25,887 nucleotides of DNA from Coriobacteriia bacterium (GCA_016938395.1 JAFGUS010000214.1:1-25887), one strand, 5' to 3'; shown: positions 16,367-24,923, counted from the stretch's first letter. Notes: generated by a model from the letters alone, not told the origin. Translations and numbers: made by a program.

Positions 16367-17170
16367 GTGGACGTGTTCGAGCGTGTGACCGTCGGTGGCA
16401 CTGCCGTCCATACCGTCCCGTCATTGCGGGCGCCGGGCGTCGTCGTCGCGTTCTCGGAACGTTTGGGCGGCGTGAGCCAACCTCCGTATGCATCGCTCGA
16501 CCTTGCGACCCACGTGGGCGATGACTCCCGGCACGTCGACGAGAACCGCGATCGCCTCTGTGTCGCACTCGGCCTGGAAGCTGTGCGCGATCGTCTCACG
16601 ACAGCCGAGCAGGTACATGGCACGCGCGTGATCGAGATCACACGCGCCGAAGCGGGAGCGGGGGCGTGGGCAGACATCGGACGCGGCCGACCGCCGGTGC
16701 CCGCTGCCGACGCTCTGTGGACACGCGAGCGTGGCGTCCCCCTGATGCTGCTGTTCGCCGACTGCGTGCCGGTGGTGCTCGTGCGGCCGTCGGTCCCCGC
16801 GATCGCAGTCGTGCACGCGGGGTGGCGAGGTGCTGCGGCAGGCATCGTCGGCGCGACGGCGCGCATCCTGGGCGAACTCGCGGGCGCCGATGACCTCACA
16901 GCGTACGTCGGGCCGCACATCGGCCCCTGCTGCTACGAAGTCGGCGAGGAGTGCGTGTCGCATTTCGATAACGCCTTTGTTACGATTACCGCGGCCTCGT
17001 CCCGGATCGACCTGGGCGCGGTCGTCGGGCACGATCTCGAGCGATCAGGAGTACCGAAAGAGCGCCAGTGGCACCTCGGCATCTGTACCGCGCACAGCAC
17101 CGATCGCTTCTATTCGTACCGCGCCGAGGGCCGCACAGGCCGGCACGGTGCGCTCGCCGTCATTCTCTGA
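16367..17170 (+). CDS. pgeF: Peptidoglycan editing factor / purine nucleoside phosphorylase-like (YfiH, DUF152)
   Basis: Family members are cytoplasmic Zn-dependent multicopper-oxidase-fold proteins. In E. coli, PgeF removes mis-incorporated amino acids from UDP-MurNAc precursors, and related proteins act on purine nucleosides. GTG 16367 is preferred to ATG 16340 because GGAGG at 16356-16360 lies 6 nt upstream; the product is then 267 residues. The expected metal-site motifs are EQVHGTRV, FADCVPVVL and HAGWRGAAAG, with GPHIGPCCYEVG near the end. This gene often lies after ftsZ in Gram-positive bacteria, close to yggS and sepF; here the pst genes intervene. Confidence 0.93.
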   Translation: MDVFERVTVGGTAVHTVPSLRAPGVVVAFSERLGGVSQPPYASLDLATHVGDDSRHVDENRDRLCVALGLEAVRDRLTTAEQVHGTRVIEITRAEAGAGAWADIGRGRPPVPAADALWTRERGVPLMLLFADCVPVVLVRPSVPAIAVVHAGWRGAAAGIVGATARILGELAGADDLTAYVGPHIGPCCYEVGEECVSHFDNAFVTITAASSRIDLGAVVGHDLERSGVPKERQWHLGICTAHSTDRFYSYRAEGRTGRHGALAVIL

Positions 17171-17988
17171 CAGGCACGCTGACCACCATCCTCGTCCTGC
17201 TCCTGGCGCTGACGGGCTGCTCCGGCACCGACGGGCGCGAAGAGGTGATCGTGTCGGGTTCCACGACACTGCTTCCCATCGCGGAGGTCTCCGGAGAGAT
17301 GTTTGCTGAGGAGCACCAGGGCGTCTCAGTACTCGTGTCGGGCATGGGTTCGTCGGCGGGCATCGAGAGCGTCTCGAACGGTTCGTCGGACATCGGCACC
17401 TCCTCTCGTGAACTCAAGGAGGCCGAGGAAGCCATCGGGCTTGCGGACAGCCCGGTCGCCTACGACGCCATCGCGGTCATCGTGCACCCCGACAATCCGG
17501 TGCGCGAGCTGTCGACGATCGACGTGCGCGCCATCTTCTCGGGCGTCATCACCAACTGGAGCCAGGTGGGTGGACCGGACCTCGCCATCGGCCTGGTCAA
17601 CCGCGATGAGGCATCGGGTACGCGAGAGGCGTTCTCGAAGATCGTGATGGGTGACGCACAGTTCGACCGCGGCGCCGTTGTGCTCCCCGGAACCGGCCAG
17701 GTCCGCGCGGTCGTCTCCGAGGTGCCGGGCGCTATCGGCTACATCTCACTCGGCTTCGTTACCGACGAGGTGCGCGCAGTGGCGATCGACGGCGTCGAGC
17801 CCTCGGAGGAGGCGGTTGTGGCGGGGACGTACCCCGTGCAGCGCGTCCTGCACTTCTTCACCAAGGGTGAGGTGGCCGAGTGGACCGCCGAGTACATCCG
17901 GTTCGTGCTCTCGCCGACGGTGCAGGAGACGGTCGTGCGCGACGCCGGCTTCATTCCCATCACCGCCAAGGAGGCGCTCGGTGACTGA
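17068..17988 (+). CDS. pstS: Phosphate ABC transporter substrate-binding lipoprotein
   Basis: PstS captures phosphate outside the cell for the PstCAB importer. Mature-domain motifs are clear: VSGSTTLLPIAE, GMGSSAGIESV, SSDIGTSSREL, and NRDEASGTREAF, matching PstS phosphate-contact segments. The lipobox LTGC is preceded by a hydrophobic run (TTILVLLLAL). The start is a problem. Between GTG 17068, deep inside pgeF, and the lipobox there is no in-frame ATG, GTG or TTG. From GTG 17068 the lipobox cysteine is residue 51 after a long Arg/His-rich lead. A CTG at 17167 overlaps the pgeF stop as CTGA, mimicking the 4-nt overlaps elsewhere. Identity is strong and the start unresolved. Confidence 0.9.
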   Translation: MAPRHLYRAQHRSLLFVPRRGPHRPARCARRHSLTGTLTTILVLLLALTGCSGTDGREEVIVSGSTTLLPIAEVSGEMFAEEHQGVSVLVSGMGSSAGIESVSNGSSDIGTSSRELKEAEEAIGLADSPVAYDAIAVIVHPDNPVRELSTIDVRAIFSGVITNWSQVGGPDLAIGLVNRDEASGTREAFSKIVMGDAQFDRGAVVLPGTGQVRAVVSEVPGAIGYISLGFVTDEVRAVAIDGVEPSEEAVVAGTYPVQRVLHFFTKGEVAEWTAEYIRFVLSPTVQETVVRDAGFIPITAKEALGD

Positions 17989-18979
17989 GCCCCTCGAGCG
18001 CGGAGGCGTGGCACCGCACGCCTCCGAAGCAGAGACGCCGTCCGTGGGCGCGCCCGAGGCGGGCACGCCGGGGGCCAGCGTGCCCGGGCGTATCGGCGGC
18101 GCGCTCAAGATGATGTCGCGAGCCACCTACATCAGGGAAGCAGCGCTCAAGAACCTGTTCCTCGCCTGTGCGATCGCCGCGGTTGCCGGTGTTGCGCTCA
18201 TCTTCGTGTTCACCGCGGCGCGGGGCTGGACGGTTGTGGAGGACCCCGGGCTGGCAGCGTTCCTCGGCGGGACCGAGTGGTCGGCCACGCTCGGTCGGTT
18301 CGGCATCCTGCCGCTCGTGACGGGTACGCTTGCGGTGACCATCGGAGCGCTGCTGCTCGGCGCCCCGCTCGCGGTAGGGACCGCCGTGTTCCTCTCGGAG
18401 ATAGCCTCGCCCCGGATGCGCGCGATCGTGCGTCCTGCAGTTGAGATGCTCGCGGGTGTGCCGTCGGTCGTGTTCGGATTCTTCGGCCTGGTGATCGTGC
18501 GCCCGTTCGTGGCGGAGATCACCGGAGGGATGGGGTTCGGCACGCTCTCCGCCTCGCTCATCCTCGCAGTGATGATCGTGCCGACGATCGCCACGCTCAC
18601 CGAAGACGCACTCCGCTCGGTGGTGCCCGGCATCCGTGAGGCGAGCTACGCGATGGGGGCCACCACGTGGCAGACCATCTACAAGGTGCTCCTGCCAGCC
18701 GCCAAGATCGGCATCATCGACGCCATCATCCTCGGCATGGGCCGCGCCATCGGCGAGACGATGGCGGTCGTCATGGTTGCCGGCAACGCGCCGCAGTTCT
18801 TCAAGGGGCTCGGCGCGCCGATCGCCACGATCACGAGTCAGATCGTCATCGACATGAGTTACGCGTCGGGCACGCACCGAACGGCGCTGTTTGGTCTGGC
18901 GATCATCCTGTTCCTCATCTCGATGGGTCTCGTGGCACTCGTGCGCGCGCTGTCCCGCCTGAACGCGAGAAGGTCGTAG
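17981..18979 (+). CDS. pstC: Phosphate ABC transporter permease PstC
   Basis: PstC is one of the two membrane permeases of the high-affinity phosphate importer. GTG 17981 is chosen because AAGGAGG at 17968-17974 lies 6 nt upstream; it overlaps the pstS stop by 8 nt. The 332-residue product has a hydrophilic Ala/Gly/Pro-rich N-terminal extension of about 55 residues, then about six membrane helices. The ABC-permease EAA-type loop reads EASYAMGATTWQTIYKVLLPAA, followed by GMGRAIGETMAVVMVAGN, which is highly characteristic of PstC. The extension before the first helix is longer than in enteric homologues. Confidence 0.95.
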   Translation: MTEPLERGGVAPHASEAETPSVGAPEAGTPGASVPGRIGGALKMMSRATYIREAALKNLFLACAIAAVAGVALIFVFTAARGWTVVEDPGLAAFLGGTEWSATLGRFGILPLVTGTLAVTIGALLLGAPLAVGTAVFLSEIASPRMRAIVRPAVEMLAGVPSVVFGFFGLVIVRPFVAEITGGMGFGTLSASLILAVMIVPTIATLTEDALRSVVPGIREASYAMGATTWQTIYKVLLPAAKIGIIDAIILGMGRAIGETMAVVMVAGNAPQFFKGLGAPIATITSQIVIDMSYASGTHRTALFGLAIILFLISMGLVALVRALSRLNARRS

Positions 18980-18984
18980 CAGCC

Positions 18985-19815
18985 ATGGGAAAGCGGTGGA
19001 CCAACAGGATCGCGGTGGGAATCCTCTGGGCGTGCGGTCTGATGACGGTGGTCGCACTGGGCGCGGTCATCCTCTACGTCCTCGTCCGCGGCATCGGTCA
19101 GATCACGCCCGAGTTCATCTTCACCAAACCGCACGGCGTGAACGCCGAGGGCGGCATCGGCCCGACGATCGTCGCCACGATCTACGTGACCGGGCTCTCC
19201 ATGCTCATCGTCACCCCCGTGGCGGTGCTTGCGGCGGTCTACCTTGCCGAGTACGCGGTGCAGGGGCGGCTCGTGAACGCCATCCGATTCGCCGCCGACA
19301 CGCTCGCGAGCGTGCCGTCGATCGTCATGGGACTCTTCGGCTTCGCGTTTTTCGTCGAGGCTATGGGGCTCGGCTTCTCGGTGCTCTCGGGTGCGCTCGC
19401 GCTCTCGTTCCTGATGCTGCCCATCGTCATGCGTGCGACCGAAGAGGCAATCCGCGCGGTGCCCAAGTACATCCGCTGGGGCAGTTACGGGCTCGGGGCG
19501 AGCAAGTGGCAGACGGTCAGCCGGATCGTGCTGCCTGCGGCGCTGCCGCGCATCCTCACGGGCATCATCCTCGCGATGGGGCGCGCGGTGGGCGAGACCG
19601 CTGTGGTGATCTTCACCATGGGCCAGGCGATCTACATGCCCATCCTACCCACCGACCCCGGCCGTTCGATGACCGTGCACCTGTACACGCTTGCTATGGA
19701 GGGCATCAACATGGAGGCGGCGTACGGCACCGCTCTCCTGCTCATGATTATGGTGCTCTTCTTCAACCTGACCGCGCGCTGGCTCGCGGCACGTAACAGG
19801 AGGCTTCAAGGATGA
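18985..19815 (+). CDS. pstA: Phosphate ABC transporter permease PstA
   Basis: PstA is the second permease subunit. The frame is open into pstC, but ATG 18985, five bases after the pstC stop, gives a normal 276-residue protein starting [15 protein letters not shown]. About six helices are visible. The EAA-type loop ([21 protein letters not shown]) and [21 protein letters not shown] are diagnostic. [10 protein letters not shown] after the first helix is also typical of PstA. The 3' end contains the AGGAGG that serves pstB, and the stop overlaps pstB as ATGA. Confidence 0.95.
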   Translation: MGKRWTNRIAVGILWACGLMTVVALGAVILYVLVRGIGQITPEFIFTKPHGVNAEGGIGPTIVATIYVTGLSMLIVTPVAVLAAVYLAEYAVQGRLVNAIRFAADTLASVPSIVMGLFGFAFFVEAMGLGFSVLSGALALSFLMLPIVMRATEEAIRAVPKYIRWGSYGLGASKWQTVSRIVLPAALPRILTGIILAMGRAVGETAVVIFTMGQAIYMPILPTDPGRSMTVHLYTLAMEGINMEAAYGTALLLMIMVLFFNLTARWLAARNRRLQG

Positions 19816-20633
19816 CGCCCGTTCCCGCAGCACTCAATGCGCCTCTTGCCGAACTCACCGGGAAGCCGAAGTTCAGCGTCCGGAATCTCGACTTCTACTA
19901 CGGTGACTTCCAGGCGCTCACCGGCATAACGATCGACGTGCGTGAGAACTCGGTCACGGCGTTCATCGGCCCGTCGGGGTGCGGGAAGTCAACGTTCCTG
20001 CGCTGCCTGAACCGCATGAACGACCTCATCCCGGGCACCCGCATCGAGGGAACGATCACACTCGATGGCGCCGACATCTACGGCTCGGGCGTGGACCCCG
20101 TCGATCTCCGCCGTCGCGTGGGCATGATCTTCCAGCAGCCGAACCCGTGCCCGATGTCGATCTACGACAACGTGGCTTTCGGCCCGCTTCTGCATAGCGT
20201 GACCAAGAAGGCCGAGCTGGACGAGATCGTCGAAAAGGCGCTCGTGCGCGCCAACCTCTGGAAAGAGGTCAAGGACATCATGGGGCGCGGCGGCCTCACG
20301 CTCTCCGGCGGTCAGCAGCAGCGCCTGTGCATCGCACGCGTACTCGCGGTGCAACCCGACGTGCTACTCATGGACGAACCGTGCTCGGCCATCGACCCCA
20401 CGAGCGTTCAGAAGGTCGAAGACCTCATGGCCGAGCTCAAGAGCACCGTCACCATCATCATCGTCACGCACAACATGCAACAGGCCGCGCGTGTGTCCGA
20501 CGAGACGGCGTTCTTCCTGCAGGAGCGGCAGGGTGAGCCGGCCGAGCTCATCGAGTTCGGGCGGACGGCGGAGATCTTCACCAGCCCGCACGACCGCCGT
20601 ACCGAGGACTACATCACGGGTCGTTTCGGGTAG
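19812..20633 (+). CDS. pstB: Phosphate ABC transporter ATP-binding protein
   Basis: PstB is the ATPase that powers phosphate import, on the cytoplasmic face. Within 273 residues are Walker [10 protein letters not shown] (53-61), [17 protein letters not shown], the ABC signature LSGGQQQR, and Walker [32 protein letters not shown] contains the switch histidine. The Q-loop variant PNPCPMS has Cys where PNPFPMS is usual. AGGAGG at 19798-19803 lies 8 nt before the ATG, and the start overlaps the pstA stop by 4 nt. phoU follows after a 96-nt gap containing its own promoter. Confidence 0.97.
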   Translation: MTPVPAALNAPLAELTGKPKFSVRNLDFYYGDFQALTGITIDVRENSVTAFIGPSGCGKSTFLRCLNRMNDLIPGTRIEGTITLDGADIYGSGVDPVDLRRRVGMIFQQPNPCPMSIYDNVAFGPLLHSVTKKAELDEIVEKALVRANLWKEVKDIMGRGGLTLSGGQQQRLCIARVLAVQPDVLLMDEPCSAIDPTSVQKVEDLMAELKSTVTIIIVTHNMQQAARVSDETAFFLQERQGEPAELIEFGRTAEIFTSPHDRRTEDYITGRFG

Positions 20634-20638
20634 TCACA

Positions 20639-20656
20639 GTGTAACGGCCGTGTCAC
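20639..20656 (+). promoter_or_regulatory. Pho-box-like direct repeat upstream of phoU
   Basis: GTGTAAC (20639-20645) and GTGTCAC (20650-20656) form a direct repeat separated by GGCC, giving an 11-bp period. This 7-4-7 layout is that of the PhoB/PhoP operator (CTGTCAT repeats in E. coli). The same bases also form an imperfect palindrome around ACGGCCGT. It ends 22 nt before the TATAAT -10, about one helical turn farther than in the E. coli phoA promoter. Assignment is inference from architecture and gene context. Confidence 0.5.
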
Positions 20657-20678
20657 ACATGGCGGCCTCTGCCGCGGC

Positions 20679-20684
20679 TATAAT
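20679..20684 (+). promoter_or_regulatory. -10 element (TATAAT) for phoU
   Basis: A perfect TATAAT in otherwise GC-rich DNA, 46 nt before the phoU start. No good -35 lies 16-18 nt upstream (CACATG at 20656-20661 is poor). That fits a promoter needing an activator at the adjacent Pho-box-like repeat. Confidence 0.6.
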
Positions 20685-20729
20685 GGCGGGACGGTCAGGG
20701 GCGAGCGGCCACGAGAAAGGGCGATCTCG

Positions 20730-21434
20730 ATGCGCGAGAGCTATCGCAAGGAACTGAAGGATACCAAGGCTGAGGTCGTCGACATCGGACGTCTCATCAT
20801 CGCCGTCTCGCGTGATGCCGCGGTCTCGCTCGTTGAGGGCGACGTCGATCTCGCCGAGAAGGTCATTGCCCGCGATGACGAGATCGACAGCCGCTGCCTG
20901 GCGCTCGAGGAGCGCACGCTCGAGACGATCGCGACGCAGTTCCCGGTGGCGCGCGACCTGCGTCTCCTGCATTCGCTCGCGCACGTCAGCATTCACATGG
21001 AGCGCATGGGCGACCTCGCGGTGAACATCGCCAAGGCGACCCGCCGCACCGCCTCGCGCCGTGGGCCGCAGACGCTCTACGACCTCATCAAGGCGCAGGG
21101 AAACCTCGTGCACCGTGTGCTCGAGGCCATGCTCGAGGCGTTCGAGAAAAGCGACCTCGAGCTCGCGTATAAGCTCAAGGAGATGGACGAGCCCATCGAC
21201 CACCTCTTCAAGCAGTTCTTCCGCGAACTCGCGCGGCTGCAGGAGGAAGAGGACATCGAGTGGGCGAGCCAGATGGTGCTCGCGTCACGGTATCTGGAGC
21301 GCATCGCCGACCATGCGGTGGATATCGGTGAGCGCCTCGTGTACATGGTGACCGGCGAGTTCGAGGCGTTCGAATCCGCGCCCGCGGAGCCCGCTGAGAT
21401 GCCATCCGAGGGGCAGGAGTCGCCAGGCGCGTGA
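20730..21434 (+). CDS. phoU: Phosphate signalling protein PhoU
   Basis: PhoU is a cytoplasmic helical protein that links the Pst transporter to its sensor kinase and restrains phosphate uptake. The 234-residue protein has the two three-helix repeats expected. Each carries an acidic metal-binding ExxxD-like motif, [13 protein letters not shown] in the first and [17 protein letters not shown] in the second. The arrangement [23 protein letters not shown] and [25 protein letters not shown] is typical. A Glu/Ala/Pro tail of about 20 residues follows. AAAGGG at 20716-20721 lies 8 nt before the ATG. The stop overlaps the yggS start as GTGA, so the division-side genes downstream are probably co-transcribed with phoU. 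Confidence 0.95.
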   Translation: MRESYRKELKDTKAEVVDIGRLIIAVSRDAAVSLVEGDVDLAEKVIARDDEIDSRCLALEERTLETIATQFPVARDLRLLHSLAHVSIHMERMGDLAVNIAKATRRTASRRGPQTLYDLIKAQGNLVHRVLEAMLEAFEKSDLELAYKLKEMDEPIDHLFKQFFRELARLQEEEDIEWASQMVLASRYLERIADHAVDIGERLVYMVTGEFEAFESAPAEPAEMPSEGQESPGA

Positions 21435-22108
21435 GCGCAGTAGCCGAGCGATACGAGTCGATCCGTCGCCGCGTGTGCGATGCCGCGGACGCGGCGGGGC
21501 GCGACGCCGATGACATAACGATCGTGGCGGTCGCCAAGACCGTGGGGCCACCCGAGGTGCGCGACGCCATCGCCGCCGGTGTGACCGACTTCGGCGAGAA
21601 CCGCGTCCAGGAGTTCGTGGCCAAGCACGGGCTGTTCCCGCAGGCGCGCTGGCACTTCATCGGCACCCTGCAGTCCAACAAAGCCCAGCACGTGGTGGGT
21701 CGCGCGCATCTCATCCACTCGGTGGACTCGATCCACCTGCTCGAGCGCATCGATCGCATCGCAGACACGATCGGCGTGGTGCAACCGGTGTTGCTGCAGG
21801 TCAACGTCGCGCACGAGGACTCCAAGCACGGGTTCGGTGTCGATGAGGCGGCGGAGGCACTCAGGGCGTCGCTCGATCTGCCCGCGGTCGAGGTCAGGGG
21901 CCTTATGACGATGGCGCCGTACGCCCGTCCCGAGTCCGTGCGCTGGGTCTTCCGCGACCTGCGGCGCCTGTTTGAATCGCTCGCGTCGTTGCGGTTCAAT
22001 GGGGTGGAGATGACCGAGCTCTCCATGGGTATGACCAACGATTTCGAGGTCGCCGTGGAGGAGGGTGCTACCATCGTGCGCATCGGCCGTGCGATCTTCG
22101 GCCGGTAA
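21431..22108 (+). CDS. yggS: PLP homeostasis protein, YggS/PLPBP family
   Basis: YggS-family proteins bind pyridoxal 5'-phosphate and keep its level and amino-acid pools in balance; they have the alanine-racemase barrel fold but no known catalytic activity. The 225-residue protein shows [10 protein letters not shown] with the PLP lysine at 36, [45 protein letters not shown], and [23 protein letters not shown], all family hallmarks. GTG 21431 overlaps the phoU stop. Its place before sepF and proC is the usual Gram-positive neighbourhood. Confidence 0.95.
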   Translation: MSAVAERYESIRRRVCDAADAAGRDADDITIVAVAKTVGPPEVRDAIAAGVTDFGENRVQEFVAKHGLFPQARWHFIGTLQSNKAQHVVGRAHLIHSVDSIHLLERIDRIADTIGVVQPVLLQVNVAHEDSKHGFGVDEAAEALRASLDLPAVEVRGLMTMAPYARPESVRWVFRDLRRLFESLASLRFNGVEMTELSMGMTNDFEVAVEEGATIVRIGRAIFGR

Positions 22109-22133
22109 GCTCGTCTGACGCGAGGAGACCAGC

Positions 22134-22670
22134 GTGGGCATGTGGCGCGACATCAAAGCAAGACTCGGCTTCGGCGACGACGACTACGACGAGTACGAGG
22201 ACTACGAGGCGGACGATGAGTCGGACGGCCCCGGCGTGCCCGCGTACCGCAGCCCGTACGACGACGAGCCGACGACCATCCGCCGGGTGAACCGGGAGCC
22301 CGATCTGGACAGGGCCCGTGACGCAGGACGCTACGACAGCGGCCGCTCCGGTCGTGTGAGCGAGGGCCCGGGCATGCAGGCCGTGCCACAGGTGAAGATG
22401 CAGATCGTGGAGCCGCGCACGTACGCCGAGGCACAGGCGATCGCCGACAAGTTCAAGGCCGGTGTGCCGGTCATCATGAACCTCACCATGACCGATCCGA
22501 AGATCGCCGCGAAGTTGCTCGACTTCGCCTCCGGCCTGACGTACGGGCTCAACGGAGGTCTTCAGAAGGTCTCGGACAAGGTGTTCATGCTCACCCCCGC
22601 CAACGTCGACGTCAGCGCTGCGCACCGTGCCGCGATGCGCGACACCGGCCTGTTCGGCATCGACGGGTGA
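22134..22670 (+). CDS. sepF: Cell division protein SepF
   Basis: SepF tethers FtsZ filaments to the membrane and aligns them, and can replace FtsA. The 178-residue protein begins with the amphipathic membrane-binding helix ([13 protein letters not shown]). An acidic Asp/Glu/Tyr-rich linker follows, and then the folded SepF domain from about residue 85 ([58 protein letters not shown]). GTG 22134 follows GAGGAG (22122-22127) at 6 nt; ATG 22140 is an alternative two codons in. Because no ftsA is seen beside ftsZ, SepF is the likely main FtsZ anchor here. Confidence 0.96.
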   Translation: MGMWRDIKARLGFGDDDYDEYEDYEADDESDGPGVPAYRSPYDDEPTTIRRVNREPDLDRARDAGRYDSGRSGRVSEGPGMQAVPQVKMQIVEPRTYAEAQAIADKFKAGVPVIMNLTMTDPKIAAKLLDFASGLTYGLNGGLQKVSDKVFMLTPANVDVSAAHRAAMRDTGLFGIDG

Positions 22671-22677
22671 CCGCCCG

Positions 22678-23487
22678 ATGAGTGCGGGTCGCACGCTCGC
22701 GATCATCGGCGGCGGGCGCATGGGCGAGGCCATCGCTGCGGGTCTCGTGACCTCCGGAGCGCTCGTTGCCGACGAGATCGCAGTAGCCGAGCCCTCGGCC
22801 GAGCGCCGCGAGGTGTTCGCCCGCCACGGCATCGAGGCGATGGCCGACGGTCACGACGTGGTCGGTGGTGCGGAGATCGTGCTCCTCGCGGTGAAGCCGC
22901 AGGTGATCGACGCAGTGCTCGCACACCTGGCGGATGATCTGGCGCCGGGAGCGATGGTCGTCTCGATCGCGGCTGGCATCACCACGGCACGGCTCGAGTC
23001 GCTCCTGCCCGACGGCATGTCCGTCGTCCGGGTGATGCCTAACACGCCGGCGATGGTGGGCGCGGGCATGGCGGTCGTGAGCGGCGGCAGCGCGGCGACC
23101 GATGACCAGGTCGAGCGCGTGCGCGCGTTGTTCGAGGCTATCGGCGAGGCAGTGGTCATTGACGAGCGCTACCAGGATGCGGCCACGGCCATCTCGGGCT
23201 CCGGTCCCGCCTATATCGCGCTCGTGATCGACGCGCTCGCGCGCGCCGGGGTGCAGCAGGGGCTCACGCGGGACGTTGCGCAGGCGCTCGCGGTGCAGAC
23301 GGTGAAGGGGACCGCGGAGCTGCTCGCCACTACCGGCATGCACCCCGAGGAGCTTGTCGATGCGGTCTCGAGCCCCGGTGGGACGACGATCGCGGCTATC
23401 GGCGCCCTCGAGGCCGGTGGCGTGCGTGCAGCGTTTGTGGACGCCGTGGACGCCGCAGTGACGCGCGCGAAGGAGCTGGGCCGATGA
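22678..23487 (+). CDS. proC: Pyrroline-5-carboxylate reductase
   Basis: ProC reduces pyrroline-5-carboxylate to proline with NAD(P)H, the last step of proline synthesis. The frame is open further upstream, but ATG 22678, 7 nt after the sepF stop, yields a 269-residue protein starting MSAGRTLAIIGGGRMGEAI, the expected Rossmann fold. Other motifs are LAVKPQVIDAVL, VRVMPNTPAMVGAGM, SGSGPAYIALVIDALARAGVQ and SSPGGTTIAAI. Its position between sepF and yggT is common in Gram-positive bacteria. The stop overlaps yggT as ATGA. Confidence 0.96.
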   Translation: MSAGRTLAIIGGGRMGEAIAAGLVTSGALVADEIAVAEPSAERREVFARHGIEAMADGHDVVGGAEIVLLAVKPQVIDAVLAHLADDLAPGAMVVSIAAGITTARLESLLPDGMSVVRVMPNTPAMVGAGMAVVSGGSAATDDQVERVRALFEAIGEAVVIDERYQDAATAISGSGPAYIALVIDALARAGVQQGLTRDVAQALAVQTVKGTAELLATTGMHPEELVDAVSSPGGTTIAAIGALEAGGVRAAFVDAVDAAVTRAKELGR

Positions 23488-23747
23488 GTGCGGTTGGCAT
23501 CCTCATCCAGTTGATCGACTTCTACCAGCTGCTCATCATCGCGTACGTCATCATGTCGTGGTTCCGTCCGAGCGGCTTCTTCGCCGACGTCTATCGCACG
23601 CTCGGCTCCATCGTGGAGCCGTGGCTCGGGCTGTTCAGGCGGTTCATCCCGCCGCTCGGCATGATCGACGTCTCGCCGATCGTCGCGATCATCGTGCTGT
23701 CGCTCATCCAGCGCGGTCTTCAGACGTTCGCACTCCGGTTGGGTTAG
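23484..23747 (+). CDS. yggT: YggT family membrane protein
   Basis: A small integral membrane protein of the YggT family, 87 residues, with two hydrophobic segments (about 6-25 and 62-80). Between them lies the conserved middle containing SWFRPSG, TLGSIVEPWLGLFRRFIPPLGMID and SPIVAII. The biochemical role is not established; homologues are linked to division, osmotic stress and Z-ring placement by context. AAGGAG at 23470-23475 lies 8 nt before ATG 23484. The start overlaps the proC stop, and divIVA follows after 47 nt. Confidence 0.93.
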   Translation: MSAVGILIQLIDFYQLLIIAYVIMSWFRPSGFFADVYRTLGSIVEPWLGLFRRFIPPLGMIDVSPIVAIIVLSLIQRGLQTFALRLG

Positions 23748-23750
23748 AAT
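23745..23750 (+). promoter_or_regulatory. Possible -10 element for divIVA
   Basis: TAGAAT, 5 of 6 matches to TATAAT, spans the yggT stop, 45 nt before divIVA. No convincing -35 is present at 16-18 nt upstream, so this is a weak call. Confidence 0.25.
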
Positions 23751-23794
23751 CCCGCACAGGGACATCTCGCGCACGGTCGGGAAGGATCGGACCG

Positions 23795-24580
23795 ATGAAG
23801 CTCACTCCGCTCGACATCCATCACAAGGAGTTCGGCCACGCGCTGCGCGGCTACAACGAGGCCGAGGTCGACGCGTTCCTCGACCAGGTAGCCGACGAAC
23901 TCGAACGGCTCTTCAAGGAGAACATCGACCTCTCCGAGCGCATCGAGGCGCTCGAGGATAAGGTGCGCGGCTACCAGGACATGGAGCGCACGCTCCACAA
24001 CACGCTGGTGAGCGCACAGAAGTCGGCCGATGAGCTCATGCAGCAGACACGCAACGAGGCTGAAGCGGTGCTCCGGGAAGCCGAGCTCAAGGCTAAAGAG
24101 GTCATCCACAGCGCGCTCACGAGCAAGCAGAAGGCGACGAGCGATCTGGCGCGCATCAAGCAGGCCGAGGAGGCGTTCCGCGCCGAGTTCAAGCGCGTGC
24201 TCGAAGGTCACCTGCGCTCGCTTGCCGAGATCCCGGTGTCTGAGGACGTGACGCTGCTCACCGGTACCGCCGGTGAGGAGATGCTGGCCGAAGCGGAGGT
24301 GTTCGCACCCGGGCGCCCCGCGGCGACCGTCAGCCCCGAGATCACCGCGAGGCCGACGGCGACGGTGGCAGCCGAGCCACCCTCGCACGAACCGGTTGCC
24401 GAGCCGAAGCCGTCCGCCCCCGAACCGACCGAGCCCCCGGAGTCCGGCTTCGTTGCGAGCCTCCACCTGGGTGATCTCGGCGACTCTGCGCCCGATCCGG
24501 ACGCGACCGTCTCCTTCGACGTGGCCGAATTCGGCTACGGCGAGCGCGAGGAGGACGTGGACATCGAGGAGATCGACTAA
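23795..24580 (+). CDS. divIVA: Division/polarity protein DivIVA
   Basis: DivIVA binds curved membrane at poles and septa and recruits division or polar-growth partners. ATG 23795 gives 261 residues starting MKLTPLDIHHKEFGHALRGYNEAEVDAFLDQV, cited here only as the conserved N-terminal lipid-binding domain. GGGAAGGA (23779-23785) lies 9 nt upstream, and the longer open frame is a shadow of yggT. A long coiled coil follows (about 35-150, heptad-like, Glu/Lys/Leu-rich). After that comes a disordered Pro/Glu/Ala tail and an acidic end (EEDVDIEEID). Whether it drives polar growth, as in Mycobacterium, cannot be told from sequence. Confidence 0.94.
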   Translation: MKLTPLDIHHKEFGHALRGYNEAEVDAFLDQVADELERLFKENIDLSERIEALEDKVRGYQDMERTLHNTLVSAQKSADELMQQTRNEAEAVLREAELKAKEVIHSALTSKQKATSDLARIKQAEEAFRAEFKRVLEGHLRSLAEIPVSEDVTLLTGTAGEEMLAEAEVFAPGRPAATVSPEITARPTATVAAEPPSHEPVAEPKPSAPEPTEPPESGFVASLHLGDLGDSAPDPDATVSFDVAEFGYGEREEDVDIEEID

Positions 24581-24587
24581 CGGGCGC

Positions 24588-24890
24588 ATGCGCGGGCTGC
24601 CAGGCGCGGACGTGACACGCATCGCCGTTCATCTCACCCCCAAGTCGGGACGCGACGAAGTCGCGGGCTGGCGAGGGGGTGAGCTGTCTCTCCGGGTGAC
24701 CGCCGCACCTGAGGGCGGGAAGGCCAACGCGGCGGCGTGCGCGCTCGTGGCCAGCGCACTGGGGGTTCCCAAGAGCGCGGTGCGCGTCGTGCGCGGCCAG
24801 ACGAGCCGTCACAAGCAGCTGGAGGTCGACGGCGTGGGGGAGGTTGAGCTGCGCATGGCGTTCGGTGAGCCGGAGGCCGGGCTGTTCTAA
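24588..24890 (+). CDS. DUF167 (YggU) family protein
   Basis: A small YggU/DUF167 protein of about 100 residues and unknown function. Family features are HLTPKSGRDEVAGW, LRVTAAPEGGKANAAAC, LGVPKSAVRVVRGQTSRHKQLEVDG. ATG 24588 is 7 nt after the divIVA stop; GTG 24612 would give a shorter protein starting VTRIAVHL, which fits the usual family N-terminus better. Neither has a strong ribosome binding site. Genes of this family often follow yggT and divIVA. It is probably the last gene of this transcript, because a new promoter follows. Confidence 0.88.
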   Translation: MRGLPGADVTRIAVHLTPKSGRDEVAGWRGGELSLRVTAAPEGGKANAAACALVASALGVPKSAVRVVRGQTSRHKQLEVDGVGEVELRMAFGEPEAGLF

Positions 24891-24923
24891 GACGCGTCAC
24901 TCTCGATCCCTCGGGGGCTCGCG

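Noticed and set aside
17960..19057. Minus-strand open frame (365 codons) opposite pstC
   Set aside because: Arg/His/Asp-rich shadow without motifs or a ribosome binding site, against a certain pstC.
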